NCBI RefSeq assembly: GCF_900103455.1
Contig: NZ_FNHI01000014.1
Location: 1-64,000, forward strand
Length of the DNA: 64,000 nucleotides
Reading direction: 5' to 3'
Origin: Streptomyces wuyuanensis
Lineage (GTDB): Bacteria > Actinomycetota > Actinomycetes > Streptomycetales > Streptomycetaceae
Position 1 is the stretch's first letter. The number at the start of each line of letters is the position of its first letter. The position numbers and the translations under genes were made by a program. Shown here one piece after another: positions 44,290-52,068 of the stretch. The notes below the pieces were generated by a model that saw only the letters and a list, made by a program, of their open reading frames with translations, was not told where the DNA came from and made no database searches.

Positions 44290-44341
44290 TTGACATGCAG
44301 CCTTTTGGCTGCCTACGGTTCATGCAACCGAATGGCTGCAT
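44290..44341 (+). promoter_or_regulatory. promoter with two ArsR operator-like sites
   Basis: TTGACA (44290-44295) and TACGGT (44314-44319) are spaced 18 bp, a good sigma-70 promoter. ATGCAGCCTTTTGGCTGCCT (44295-44314) and ATGCAACCGAATGGCTGCAT (44322-44341) are two imperfect palindromes of one pattern, one inside the promoter and one at the expected transcript start, as expected for autorepression by the ArsR protein encoded downstream. Confidence 0.75.
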
Positions 44342-44402
44342 GTCGGGAGGACGATCGGCGGCCGGTCGAGCAGTCGATCGGGACCCGCCGGGGGAACGCG
44401 GA

Positions 44403-45206
44403 GTGGTACGGGTGGACGAGGTCTTCAAAGCACTGGCCGACCCCAGCCGCCGCCGGCTGCTGGACAGTCTCAACACCCGCAACGGGCAGAGTCTGCGGCA
44501 GCTGTGCGCGGGGCTGGACATGACCAGGCAGTCGGTCAGCAAGCACCTGGCGGTGCTGGAGGCGGCCGGTCTGGTGACCTCGCTCCGAAGCGGGCGGGAG
44601 AAGCTGCACCACCTCAACGCCGCACCGATCAACGCCATCGCCGACCGCTGGATCAGCCGGTACGACCGCGAGCGCGTGCGCGCGCTCGCGGACCTGAAGG
44701 CCGCATTGGAGCGAGAACCCATGAGCGAGCAGCCGGAATTCGTCTACACCACGTACATCAGGACCACTCCGGAGCGGCTCTGGGAGGCCCTGACCGATCC
44801 GGTCTTCACCCGTCGCTACTGGGGGGTGACGCTCACCTCGGACTGGGCGGCGGGTTCGGGGATGACCTGGGAGCAGTTCGGCGCCACCGTGTCCGACCCC
44901 GAACAGGTCGTGCTGGAGTCCGAACCCGGCCGCCGACTGTCGTACACCTGGCACACCTTCACCCCGGACTTCGCCACGGCATGCGGGCTGCCGGACGAGC
45001 TCGCCGCCGCCATGGCGGCGGAGCCCCGGTCGAAGGTGACGTTCGAGATCGAGCCGGCCGGGGACATGGTCAAGCTGACCGTGGTGCACGACGGCTTCGC
45101 ACCCGGGAGTGCGGTCCTGGAGGGGGTCAGCGGCGGCTGGCCGGCGATCCTGTCCAGCCTCAAGACCCTGCTGGAGACGGGCGAGCCGCTGAGCGAGCCC
45201 CGGTAG
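44403..45206 (+). CDS. ArsR-family regulator fused to an SRPBCC (AHSA1) domain
   Basis: 267 residues. Residues 1-100 are an ArsR winged helix (DEVFKALADPSRRRLLDSLN, MTRQSVSKHLAVLEAAGLV) without the Cys pattern of metal sensors. From Met107 (MSEQPEFVYTTYIRTTPERL) an AHSA1/SRPBCC lipid- or ligand-binding domain follows. These two are usually neighbouring genes; here they are one frame. GGAG and ATG at 44721 suggest an internal start for the second domain. GTG 44403 has GGGGGAA upstream; GTG 44412 is an alternative. Likely represses itself through the paired sites at 44295-44341. Confidence 0.85.
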   Translation: MVRVDEVFKALADPSRRRLLDSLNTRNGQSLRQLCAGLDMTRQSVSKHLAVLEAAGLVTSLRSGREKLHHLNAAPINAIADRWISRYDRERVRALADLKAALEREPMSEQPEFVYTTYIRTTPERLWEALTDPVFTRRYWGVTLTSDWAAGSGMTWEQFGATVSDPEQVVLESEPGRRLSYTWHTFTPDFATACGLPDELAAAMAAEPRSKVTFEIEPAGDMVKLTVVHDGFAPGSAVLEGVSGGWPAILSSLKTLLETGEPLSEPR

Positions 45207-45260
45207 CGGAGCCGCGGGTGTCCCGTGGCCGCCGGCCCCGGCGGCACCGGACAGGGCCGC

Positions 45261-45836
45261 TCAGCCGCCGGTGTCCAGCCGCAGGTTCCAGCGGCCCGGC
45301 CTGCCGGTCAGCACCACCGTGGACAGCGGACGCACATCCACGTTCCAGTACGTCGCGGGCGGCGCCTTCAGCGCGTACACGAGAGCCGCGCGCACCACGG
45401 CGGGTTCGGCGACGGCCAGGACCGAACTCCCGTCGTCGGCCGGGCGGGTGTCGAGCCAGCCCCCTATCCGCGTGATGAAGCCCAGCAGCGGTTCGCCACC
45501 GTGCGGTGCCGAGCGCGGATCGGCGAGCCACTCGTCCACCGCGTCCGGCTCCACTGCCGCCACCTCGCCGAGCGTACGGCCGCGCCACCGGCCCATGTCG
45601 CAGTCGCTCAGCGCGGGCTGTGCCAGCGTGGCGTAGCCGAGGGCATCGGCGGTGGCCCGGCTGCGGGCGGTCGGCGAGCAGTAGCGCAGTTCCGCCGCGC
45701 CCAGCGGAACGAGCGCGGGCGCGGCGAGCTGCACCTCGTACCAGCCGGCCTGGTCCAGCGGCCGGTCGTCGTCGAAGCGCTCGGCCAGCCGGGACGCGCA
45801 GCGCGCGGCGGTGACGAGGGTGACCCGAACACTCAT
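45261..45836 (-). CDS. histidine-phosphatase-fold protein lacking the RHG motif
   Basis: 191 residues. MSVRVTLVTAARCASRLAER, LRYCSPTARSRATADALG, DMGRWRGRTLGEV and LAVAEPAVVRAALVYAL follow the layout of the phosphoglycerate-mutase/histidine-phosphatase fold, but the N-terminal RHG (phospho-acceptor His) is replaced by AARC and the second catalytic His (usually xxSHG) is replaced by AEP. It is therefore probably inactive as a phosphatase, and may be a binding or regulatory protein. ATG 45836. Confidence 0.75.
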   Translation of the reverse strand: MSVRVTLVTAARCASRLAERFDDDRPLDQAGWYEVQLAAPALVPLGAAELRYCSPTARSRATADALGYATLAQPALSDCDMGRWRGRTLGEVAAVEPDAVDEWLADPRSAPHGGEPLLGFITRIGGWLDTRPADDGSSVLAVAEPAVVRAALVYALKAPPATYWNVDVRPLSTVVLTGRPGRWNLRLDTGG

Positions 45837-45897
45837 GGCGGGATCGTGGTGCCGGGCGCCTCCCAGGTCAAGAGGGGTTACTGACCGTTAACGCCGT

Positions 45898-46335
45898 TCA
45901 CTGCGGCTTCAGGGCCATCCACTTCTCCGGGTCGGTGATCGGGGCGAACCCGGCCTTCTCGTAGACCCCGTGCGCGTAGTCCGTGGCGAGGAGGACACGG
46001 CGGAGCCCGAGCGGGGCGAGACGGTCGCGCACCGCCCCGGCCAGGGCCGTGCCGAGCCCCTTGCCGCGCACGGCCCTGTCGACGTAGACGTCGCACAGAT
46101 ACGCGAAGGTGGCGTGGTCGGTCACGACCCGTGCGTACGCGACGAGCTCGCCGGAAGCCCGGTCGTAGACCCCGAAGTTGAGCGAGCCGGCGATGGCCCG
46201 GTCCTGCTGCTCCCGGCTGCGGCCGAGTGCCCAGTAGGCGTCGGTGGAGAGCCAGAGGTGGATCCGGGCCGGGTCGAGGCGGGCCGGGTCGGAGGAGATC
46301 TCGTACTCGCCGGGGATGACGATCGTGTCGCTCAT
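45898..46335 (-). CDS. GNAT-family N-acetyltransferase
   Basis: 145 residues. LSTDAYWALGRSREQQDRAI, VAYARVVTDHATFAYLCDVY, VDRAVRGKGLGTALAGAVRD (acetyl-CoA loop RGKGLG) and LLATDYAHGVYEKAGF are the standard GNAT elements, like the YjdJ/Eis-unrelated small GNATs. Substrate unknown. ATG 46335; only a weak GAAGG precedes it. It is downstream of the MocR gene on the same strand with a 104-bp gap. Confidence 0.85.
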   Translation of the reverse strand: MSDTIVIPGEYEISSDPARLDPARIHLWLSTDAYWALGRSREQQDRAIAGSLNFGVYDRASGELVAYARVVTDHATFAYLCDVYVDRAVRGKGLGTALAGAVRDRLAPLGLRRVLLATDYAHGVYEKAGFAPITDPEKWMALKPQ

Positions 46336-46439
46336 CCCGCAACCTTCGCAGCACCCGGGACCGGTTGTCAGCGGGGGCCGCGAAAGCCGGTGCACCGGTG
46401 GGCCGGTCCGCGCCCCGGCACCCGCCCGGCTCCCTACGG

Positions 46440-47891
46440 TCAGCCCGCGCCGCCGCCCAGGACCTCGTCGCAGGAGGCGCGCAGTCGCCGCACGCCTTCG
46501 GTGATCTCGGCCGGCCCGGCGACCCCGGCGAAGCTCAGCCGGAGGTGCCCGGCGGGCGGTTCGGCGCTGAAGTACGGGCGGCCCGGGGCGACGGCGACCC
46601 CGGCGCGGAGCGCCGCGGCGACGAGGGCGGTCTCGTCGGTGCCGTCGGGCAGGCGCAGCCAGAGGTGGTGGCCGCCGGCCGGGACGTGTGGCAGGGCGAG
46701 TTCGGGCAGCCGGAGGCGCAGGGCGGCGGTCATGGTGTCGCGGCGGGCCTTCAGCTCGGCTGCGACGGCCCGGAGGTGGCGGTTCCAGGCCGGGGCGCCG
46801 ACGAGTTCGAGCGCGGCCTCCTGCAGCGGCCGGGGCACGAAGAAGTTGTCGACCACGTGGATGGCGCGCAGGCGCTCCAGGACGGGTCCGCGCGCGGCGA
46901 GTGCGCCCACGCGCAGGCTCGGGGAGGTGGCCTTGGTGAGGGAGCAGACATGGACGACGACGCCGTCCGGGTCGTCGGCGGCGAGCGTGGCCGGGAGCGG
47001 GCCGGCGTCGGCGTGGACGAGGCGCCGGGCGAAGTCGTCCTCGATGACGAACGCCCCCGCGGCGCGGGCGATCCGCAGCACCTCGACGCGGCGCTCGGGG
47101 GCGAGCACCGCCCCGGTGGGGTTCTGGAAGAGCGGCTGGGTGACGAAGACCCGCGCACCCGTCGCCCGGAAGGCGGCGTCGAGGAGTTCGGGGCGGACGC
47201 CGTGGGCGGGTTCTGCGGGCACCGGCACGGGCCGCAGCCCCGCCGCCCGTGCGATGGCGAGCATCCCCGGATAGGTGGGCGACTCCACGAGCACCGGTGT
47301 GCCGGGCGGGGCCAGGGCGCGCAGGGCGGTGGTGAGCGCGGACTGGCCGCCGGAGGTGACCAGTACCTCGGCTGCCGTGAAGCCCGGGCCGATGCCGCGG
47401 GCGAACCAGTCGCGGAGTTCGGGCAGCCCGTCGGTCGGCGGACGGCCCCAGGCACCCGGGCGCCTGCCGGCGCGGGCGAGCGCGGCGGCCATCGCCTGCT
47501 CGGGCTGGAGGGAGGGGTGGAGATAGCCGCCGTTGAACTCGATGACGCCCGGCGGGGGCGCGGCGAGCGTCACGAGGACCCCGGAGGCGTCCACGGCGCG
47601 CGGGACGACCTCGGTTGCGGCGTCCGCGCTGAGCGCGACCTCCTGCCAGGACGTGTCGACGGCGGCGCCCGGGTCGGTCCTCGGCTGCGCACGGAAGGCC
47701 CCGGCTCCCGGGCGGGTGACGACGAGCCCCTCAGCGGCGAGCTGGGCCAGCGCCCGGGACACCGTGACCGGCGAGACCCGGTGGCGTTCGACCAGCGTGC
47801 GACTGGAGGGCAGCTTCTCTCCGGGTGAGTAGCGGTTGAGCTCCAGCCTGAGGGATTTCACCAGATCGGCAACGCTGCTACGCTCTTGCAT
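46440..47891 (-). CDS. MocR-family GntR regulator with aminotransferase domain
   Basis: 483 residues. Residues 1-75 are a GntR winged helix (SPGEKLPSSRTLVERHRVSP, SRALAQLAAEGLVVTRPG). The rest is a fold-type I PLP aminotransferase (LVTSGGQSALTTALRAL, VFVTQPLFQNPTGAVL, EDDFARRLV), with the PLP lysine in CSLTKATSPSLRVG. MocR proteins are regulators of nearby metabolic or transport genes that use PLP. It is divergent from an EamA transporter, and the two ATG codons overlap (CATG at 47889-47892), so it probably controls that transporter. Confidence 0.92.
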   Translation of the reverse strand: MQERSSVADLVKSLRLELNRYSPGEKLPSSRTLVERHRVSPVTVSRALAQLAAEGLVVTRPGAGAFRAQPRTDPGAAVDTSWQEVALSADAATEVVPRAVDASGVLVTLAAPPPGVIEFNGGYLHPSLQPEQAMAAALARAGRRPGAWGRPPTDGLPELRDWFARGIGPGFTAAEVLVTSGGQSALTTALRALAPPGTPVLVESPTYPGMLAIARAAGLRPVPVPAEPAHGVRPELLDAAFRATGARVFVTQPLFQNPTGAVLAPERRVEVLRIARAAGAFVIEDDFARRLVHADAGPLPATLAADDPDGVVVHVCSLTKATSPSLRVGALAARGPVLERLRAIHVVDNFFVPRPLQEAALELVGAPAWNRHLRAVAAELKARRDTMTAALRLRLPELALPHVPAGGHHLWLRLPDGTDETALVAAALRAGVAVAPGRPYFSAEPPAGHLRLSFAGVAGPAEITEGVRRLRASCDEVLGGGAG

Positions 47892-48843
47892 GAGAGCACA
47901 GAATAGCGCTACTTCCGCGGGCACGATAGCGGTCGCCGAATCGCCGTCGCAGGAGCCGCACGCCGCGGCACCGGCGGAGCGGTCCGCGTCCCGGCGCGGA
48001 ACCCTGCTCGCGTCGCTCGGTGTCGTCGCCTTCTCCCTCACCTTCCCCTCCACCGTCTGGGGACTGGAGTCCTTCGGCCCGTGGTCGCTGGTCGCCGTGC
48101 GAAGCGTGCTCGCCGCCGTCATCGCGGGAGGCTTTCTGCTCGCCCTGCGGGTGCCGCCGCCCGAGCGGCGGCACTGGGGTTCCCTGCTCGTGGTCGCCGG
48201 TGGTGTGGTCGTCGGCTTCCCCCTGCTCACCACCCTCGCGCTGCGGACGTCGACCACGTCGCACGCCGCGGTGGTCGTCGGTCTGCTGCCGCTGACCACC
48301 GCCGCCTTCGCGGCCGTGCGCACGGGCCGGCGGCCGTCCCGGACGTTCTGGGCGGCGGCGCTCGCCGGAGCGGCGGTCGTCCTGGGGTTCACGCTGGGCC
48401 AGAGCGGCGGCGCCCTGTCGACCGGGGACCTGTATCTGTTCGGCGCGCTGCTGGTCTGCGCCGCGGGCTACACGGAGGGGGGCCGGCTGGCCCGGCTCAT
48501 GCCCGGCTGGCAGGTGATCGGCTGGGCCCTGGTCATGTGCCTGCCGCTCGCCGCCATCGGGGCGGTGTTCGCCCTGATGGCCGAACCGGTCCGGCCGAGC
48601 GTGCAGGGGTTCGCGGGACTGCTCTGGGTGGCCGCGGGGTCCACCTTCTTCGGGCTGTACGTCTGGTACCGCGGCATGGCGGCGATCGGCATCGCCAGGG
48701 CCAGTCAGCTGCAACTCGCCCAGCCTCTGCTCACTCTCGTCTGGTCCGTGCTGCTGCTCGCGGAGCCCCTCTCCCCCGCCGCACCCGTCGCCGCCGTCGC
48801 CGTTCTCGTGTGCATCGCTGTCACCCAGCGGGCGAACGCCTGA
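47890..48843 (+). CDS. EamA/DMT-family transporter
   Basis: 317 residues, ten membrane helices in two EamA repeats, after a 35-residue polar N-terminus. Features: VVAFSLTFPSTVWGLESFGP, LRTSTTSHAAVVVGLLPLTT, GMAAIGIARASQLQLAQPLLTLVWSVLLL. Typically an exporter of amino acids or metabolites. The ATG at 47890 overlaps head-to-head the ATG of the MocR gene. TACGCT at 47879-47884 is spaced as a -10 box for a leaderless mRNA starting at the ATG, consistent with the lack of a ribosome-binding site. Confidence 0.9.
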   Translation: MRAQNSATSAGTIAVAESPSQEPHAAAPAERSASRRGTLLASLGVVAFSLTFPSTVWGLESFGPWSLVAVRSVLAAVIAGGFLLALRVPPPERRHWGSLLVVAGGVVVGFPLLTTLALRTSTTSHAAVVVGLLPLTTAAFAAVRTGRRPSRTFWAAALAGAAVVLGFTLGQSGGALSTGDLYLFGALLVCAAGYTEGGRLARLMPGWQVIGWALVMCLPLAAIGAVFALMAEPVRPSVQGFAGLLWVAAGSTFFGLYVWYRGMAAIGIARASQLQLAQPLLTLVWSVLLLAEPLSPAAPVAAVAVLVCIAVTQRANA

Positions 48844-48914
48844 GGGTGACACAAGTCATACATCGGGACGTAGACTCTGAATACGGTCAACCCCCGTCAA
48901 GGAGGTCAGGCACG

Positions 48915-49106
48915 ATGGAAGCGAGTGTGGGAGACAAGCTGCTCGTGCACGGCCGCGTCGTCGGTCAGCACGACCGGACGGCCGAAGTCGTCGAGGTACT
49001 GGGGGACAAGGGCACCCCGCCCTACCGGGTCCGCTTCGAGGACGACGGTCACGAGTGCCTGATGTCGCCCGGCCCCGACTGCGTCGTACGCCACCAGAAG
49101 TCCTGA
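48915..49106 (+). CDS. DUF1918 domain protein
   Basis: 63 residues. VGDKLLVHGRVVGQHDRTAE and YRVRFEDDGHECLMSPGPDC are the conserved core of DUF1918, a small SH3-like beta fold of unknown function frequent in actinobacteria. ATG 48915 has GGAGGTCAGG upstream. A GTGACA/TAGACT pair at 48846-48876 (19-bp spacer) could be its promoter. Confidence 0.9.
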   Translation: MEASVGDKLLVHGRVVGQHDRTAEVVEVLGDKGTPPYRVRFEDDGHECLMSPGPDCVVRHQKS

Positions 49107-49127
49107 GCCGAGTCCCGGGCCCGAGGT

Positions 49128-50378
49128 TCAGCGCGGCGGCCGGGCCCGGGTCGGATAGTGGTCGGCCACCACCCTGGCCATGGCGCCGATCCGGTCCGTG
49201 GCAACCTCCTTCGCCGCGAAGAAGCAGTGGCCGCGCACCTCCGGGTACCGGCAGGCGAGGGTGAGGTGACGGGAGAGTTCGGCCGGGTCCTGCCAGGCGG
49301 CGGGCTGGGCCGGATCTCCGGCCTTGTAGAGCGCCTCGCCGATGAACAGGTCCACGCCGGTGCCCCGGGTCACGTCGGCCCACCAGGGCACCAGCTTCGC
49401 GTAGTCGGCGACGGTGAACCCGATGTTCCAGTACAGCTGCGGCACCACGTAGTCGATCCAGCCCTGGCGGACCCACTTCCGGGTGTCGGCGTGCAGGTCG
49501 TCGTACGTCTCCACACCGGCTCGCGTGGGCGACCCGAGCGGGTCGGTGGACGCGTTGCGCCAGACCCCGAACGGGCTGATGCCGAAGCGGATCCCGGGGT
49601 CGATGCGCCTGATCCGTGCGGCCGTCTCCCGCACCAGCAGATCGATGTTGTTGCGCCGCCACGCGGCCTTGTCCCCGAACCCTCCGCCGTACCGCCGGTA
49701 CGCTTCGTCGTCGTCGAAGACCTCCCCCGCCACCGGATAGGGGTAGAAGTAGTCGTCCCAGTGGACGGCGTCGACCGGGTACCGCTCCACCGCGTCCAGC
49801 ATCGCGTCCTGCACGAAGGCCCTGACCTCGGGCAGGCCCGGGTTGTAGTAGAGCTTTCCGCCGTACGGAAGCACCCATCCGGGGTTCCGCCGCGCCGGAT
49901 GGTTCGCGGCGAGGCGGCCGAGGTCGGTGTGGCCGGCGACCCGGTACGGGTTGAACCAGGCGTGCAGTTCCAGTCCGCGTGCGTGCGCCTCGGCGACGGC
50001 GGTCCCGAGCGGGTCCCAGCCCGGATTCCGCCCCTGCACGCCGGTCAGGTACGCGGACCACGGCTCGTGCGGTGAGGGCCACAGGGCGTCGGCGGTCGGC
50101 CGCACCTGGAGGATCACGGTGTTCAGCCTGCGGGCGACCGCGCGGTCGAGCTGCGCCAGCAGCTCGGAACGCTGCTGGGCCGCGGAGAGCCCGGGCCGGG
50201 AGGGCCAGTCCCGGTTGGCGACCGTCGCCACCCACATCCCGCGGAACTCCTGGGGGCAGCCCCGCCGGCGGCCGCGCGCGGGGGCCGCGACCGCCTCCCC
50301 CGCCATGCCCAGCGCGGCGAGCGCGCCGGCCACCGTGACGAACCCCCGCCGAGTGATCTGCCTCATATGCCGGGTCAT
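49128..50378 (-). CDS. secreted glycoside-hydrolase-like GHL10 (DUF187) protein
   Basis: 416 residues. Tat signal: RRGFVTVAGALAALGMAG with RR near residue 11 and an Ala-rich cleavage region. The GHL10 barrel shows FRGMWVATVANRDWPSRPGL, LNTVILQVRPTADALWPSPH, HAWFNPYRVAGH and VDAVHWDDYFYPYP with likely catalytic Asp. Members act on polysaccharides, probably peptidoglycan- or host-glycan-derived; the substrate is unknown. ATG 50378 with GAGG is used; the frame to 50507 lacks a good start. Confidence 0.9.
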   Translation of the reverse strand: MTRHMRQITRRGFVTVAGALAALGMAGEAVAAPARGRRRGCPQEFRGMWVATVANRDWPSRPGLSAAQQRSELLAQLDRAVARRLNTVILQVRPTADALWPSPHEPWSAYLTGVQGRNPGWDPLGTAVAEAHARGLELHAWFNPYRVAGHTDLGRLAANHPARRNPGWVLPYGGKLYYNPGLPEVRAFVQDAMLDAVERYPVDAVHWDDYFYPYPVAGEVFDDDEAYRRYGGGFGDKAAWRRNNIDLLVRETAARIRRIDPGIRFGISPFGVWRNASTDPLGSPTRAGVETYDDLHADTRKWVRQGWIDYVVPQLYWNIGFTVADYAKLVPWWADVTRGTGVDLFIGEALYKAGDPAQPAAWQDPAELSRHLTLACRYPEVRGHCFFAAKEVATDRIGAMARVVADHYPTRARPPR

Positions 50379-50545
50379 GTACCGAGCCTCCGCACCGCCG
50401 TGCACCGCGCCTTCGCGGGCGTCCGCGCACAGCATGCCCGCCCCGGGCACCCGGGCACACGCACCGGCGGAGTAACGTCGTGGCGTCGAGGCGGGCGCCG
50501 GAACCATACGGGGCCTGCCGCACCGAGATCAGCGAAAGGCACGAT

Positions 50546-51418
50546 GTGACCGACACTGTGGCCGGCGTATCCCGCGTCGGAGTGGTGGGCTGTGGCCAGA
50601 TGGGCGCCGGTATCGCCGAGGTGTGCGCCCGCAGCGGACTCGAGGTCAAGGTCGCCGAGACCACCGGCGAAGCCCTGGAGATCGGCCGGACGCGGCTGTA
50701 CAACTCGCTCGCGAAGGCCGCCGAGCGCGGCAAGATCAGCGACGAGGAGCACCAGGCGACGCTCGAGCGGCTCAGCTTCACCACCGACCTCGGGGAGTTC
50801 GCCGACCGCGACCTCGTCATCGAGGCGGTCGTGGAGAACGAGCAGGTCAAGACCGAGATCTTCCAGGTGCTCGACCAGGTGGTGACCAGCCGGGACGCCA
50901 TTCTCGCCTCCAACACCTCGTCGATCCCGCTGGTGAAGCTGGCCGTCGCGACCTCCCGCCCCGACCAGGTCATCGGCATCCACTTCTTCAACCCGGCGCC
51001 GGTCCAGAAGCTCGTCGAGCTGATCCCCGCGCTGACCACGTCGGAGGAGACGATCAAGCGCTCCGAGGCCGTGGTCGAGCAGGTGCTCGCCAAGCACGCC
51101 ATCCGTGCCCAGGACCGCTCGGGTTTCGTGGTCAACGCGCTGCTCATCCCGTATCTGCTGTCGGCGATCCGGATGTTCGAGTCGGGGATCGCCAGCCGTG
51201 AGGACATCGACAACGGCATGGAGCTGGGCTGCGCCCACCCGATGGGCCCGCTGAAGCTCTCGGACCTGATCGGCCTGGACACGGTCGCCTCGGTGGCCGA
51301 CTCCATGTACGCCGAATTCAAGGAGCCCCTGTACGCAGCTCCGCCGCTGCTGCAGCGCATGGTGGACGCGGGGCGGCTGGGCCGTAAGACGGGCTCGGGC
51401 TTCTACACCTACTCCTGA
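50546..51418 (+). CDS. 3-hydroxybutyryl-CoA dehydrogenase
   Basis: 290 residues. NAD-binding VGVVGCGQMGAGIAEVCARS (GxGxxG at 15-20), the catalytic His region GIHFFNPAPVQKLVELIP, and DRSGFVVNALLIPYLL and GRLGRKTGSGFYTYS near the C-terminus. It oxidises or reduces acetoacetyl/3-hydroxybutyryl-CoA, for polyester, butyrate or ethylmalonyl-CoA routes. GTG 50546 has GAAAGG 6 nt upstream. It stands alone; its stop lies in an 18-bp tandem repeat. Confidence 0.92.
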   Translation: MTDTVAGVSRVGVVGCGQMGAGIAEVCARSGLEVKVAETTGEALEIGRTRLYNSLAKAAERGKISDEEHQATLERLSFTTDLGEFADRDLVIEAVVENEQVKTEIFQVLDQVVTSRDAILASNTSSIPLVKLAVATSRPDQVIGIHFFNPAPVQKLVELIPALTTSEETIKRSEAVVEQVLAKHAIRAQDRSGFVVNALLIPYLLSAIRMFESGIASREDIDNGMELGCAHPMGPLKLSDLIGLDTVASVADSMYAEFKEPLYAAPPLLQRMVDAGRLGRKTGSGFYTYS

Positions 51419-51485
51419 GCCGCGTCGTACGCCTGCGCCGCGTCGTATTCCTGCGCCGCGTCGTATTCCTGAGCCGCGCCGTGCC
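51414..51485. repeat. four tandem 18-bp repeats at a gene 3' end
   Basis: Units start at 51414, 51432, 51450 and 51468. The two central copies are identical (CCTGCGCCGCGTCGTATT); the outer two differ at a few bases. The first unit contains the TGA of the dehydrogenase gene. The complementary strand reads as AAQEYD hexapeptides, but no gene is supported there. Confidence 0.85.
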
Positions 51486-51557
51486 CGTGCACCGCGTCGG
51501 GGCCTGTCTGCGGCCGTATCGCGCGGCCCGTGCGATGCGATTCGTACAGGTGTTTCA

Positions 51558-51569
51558 CACGGGGTGTGA
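51558..51569 (+). promoter_or_regulatory. shared 12-bp element upstream of the small TTA gene
   Basis: CACGGGGTGTGA, part of the near-palindrome TTTCACACGGGGTGTGA (51553-51569). The same 12-mer occurs at 54073-54084 in front of the NsdA-like regulator, each time followed within 13 bp by GCATAT. It may be a site for one regulator. Confidence 0.5.
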
Positions 51570-51685
51570 GGAGCGTGTCCGCATATGCCGTGCGCACACG
51601 CTCCCCTGCTCCCACCAGGGAGTGTTGACTCGGGATCGCTCGGCCGAGGGACCACCGGACGACCATCCCGAACAGGAGCACACAG

Positions 51686-51943
51686 GTGACCACCGACCCC
51701 GATCACTTAGCCGCCGTCGAGGAGTTCGCCGAACTGCGCCGCTCCCTCGACGTCGGCCTCGCCCGTATCGACGGGCATCTCGCCCTGCTGGCCCAGCGGC
51801 ACGACCGCGTCGACCGGGACCTGGACGAACTGACCGCGCGAGTGGTGACGCTCGAGCACAGCCGATGGCCCCTGCCCGCGGTCGCCGCGCTCACCGCACT
51901 GGGCGCACTGGCGGTGGCGGTATGGCAGGCGGCCGGCGGCTGA
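51686..51943 (+). CDS. small coiled-coil membrane protein with a TTA codon
   Basis: 85 residues: a helical, heptad-like part (about 8-58: EEFAELRRSLDVGLARIDGH, RHDRVDRDLDELTARVVTLE) likely forming a coiled coil, then one C-terminal membrane helix (about 62-82). Function unknown. Codon 8 (51707-51709) is TTA, so translation should need the bldA leucyl-tRNA and be confined to later growth. GTG 51686 has AGGAG upstream. A motif shared with the NsdA-like regulator lies about 120 bp upstream. Confidence 0.85.
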   Translation: MTTDPDHLAAVEEFAELRRSLDVGLARIDGHLALLAQRHDRVDRDLDELTARVVTLEHSRWPLPAVAALTALGALAVAVWQAAGG

Positions 51944-52068
51944 GGTCCGCTCCGTAAGCCCCGGCGGCGGTACGGAATCGCCGGGGCCGTCCGGGCCCGC
52001 ACGAGCGCACGTGCCGCACACGGACGCGGCACGCCACGGCGGCACGTCGGCGGTCCGCCCCGGGCTCA

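Noticed and set aside
51409..51693. 94-codon minus-strand frame ending in AAQEYD repeats
   Set aside because: GTG start within the start of the plus-strand TTA gene, no ribosome-binding site; the repeat reads as peptide only because its unit is a multiple of three.
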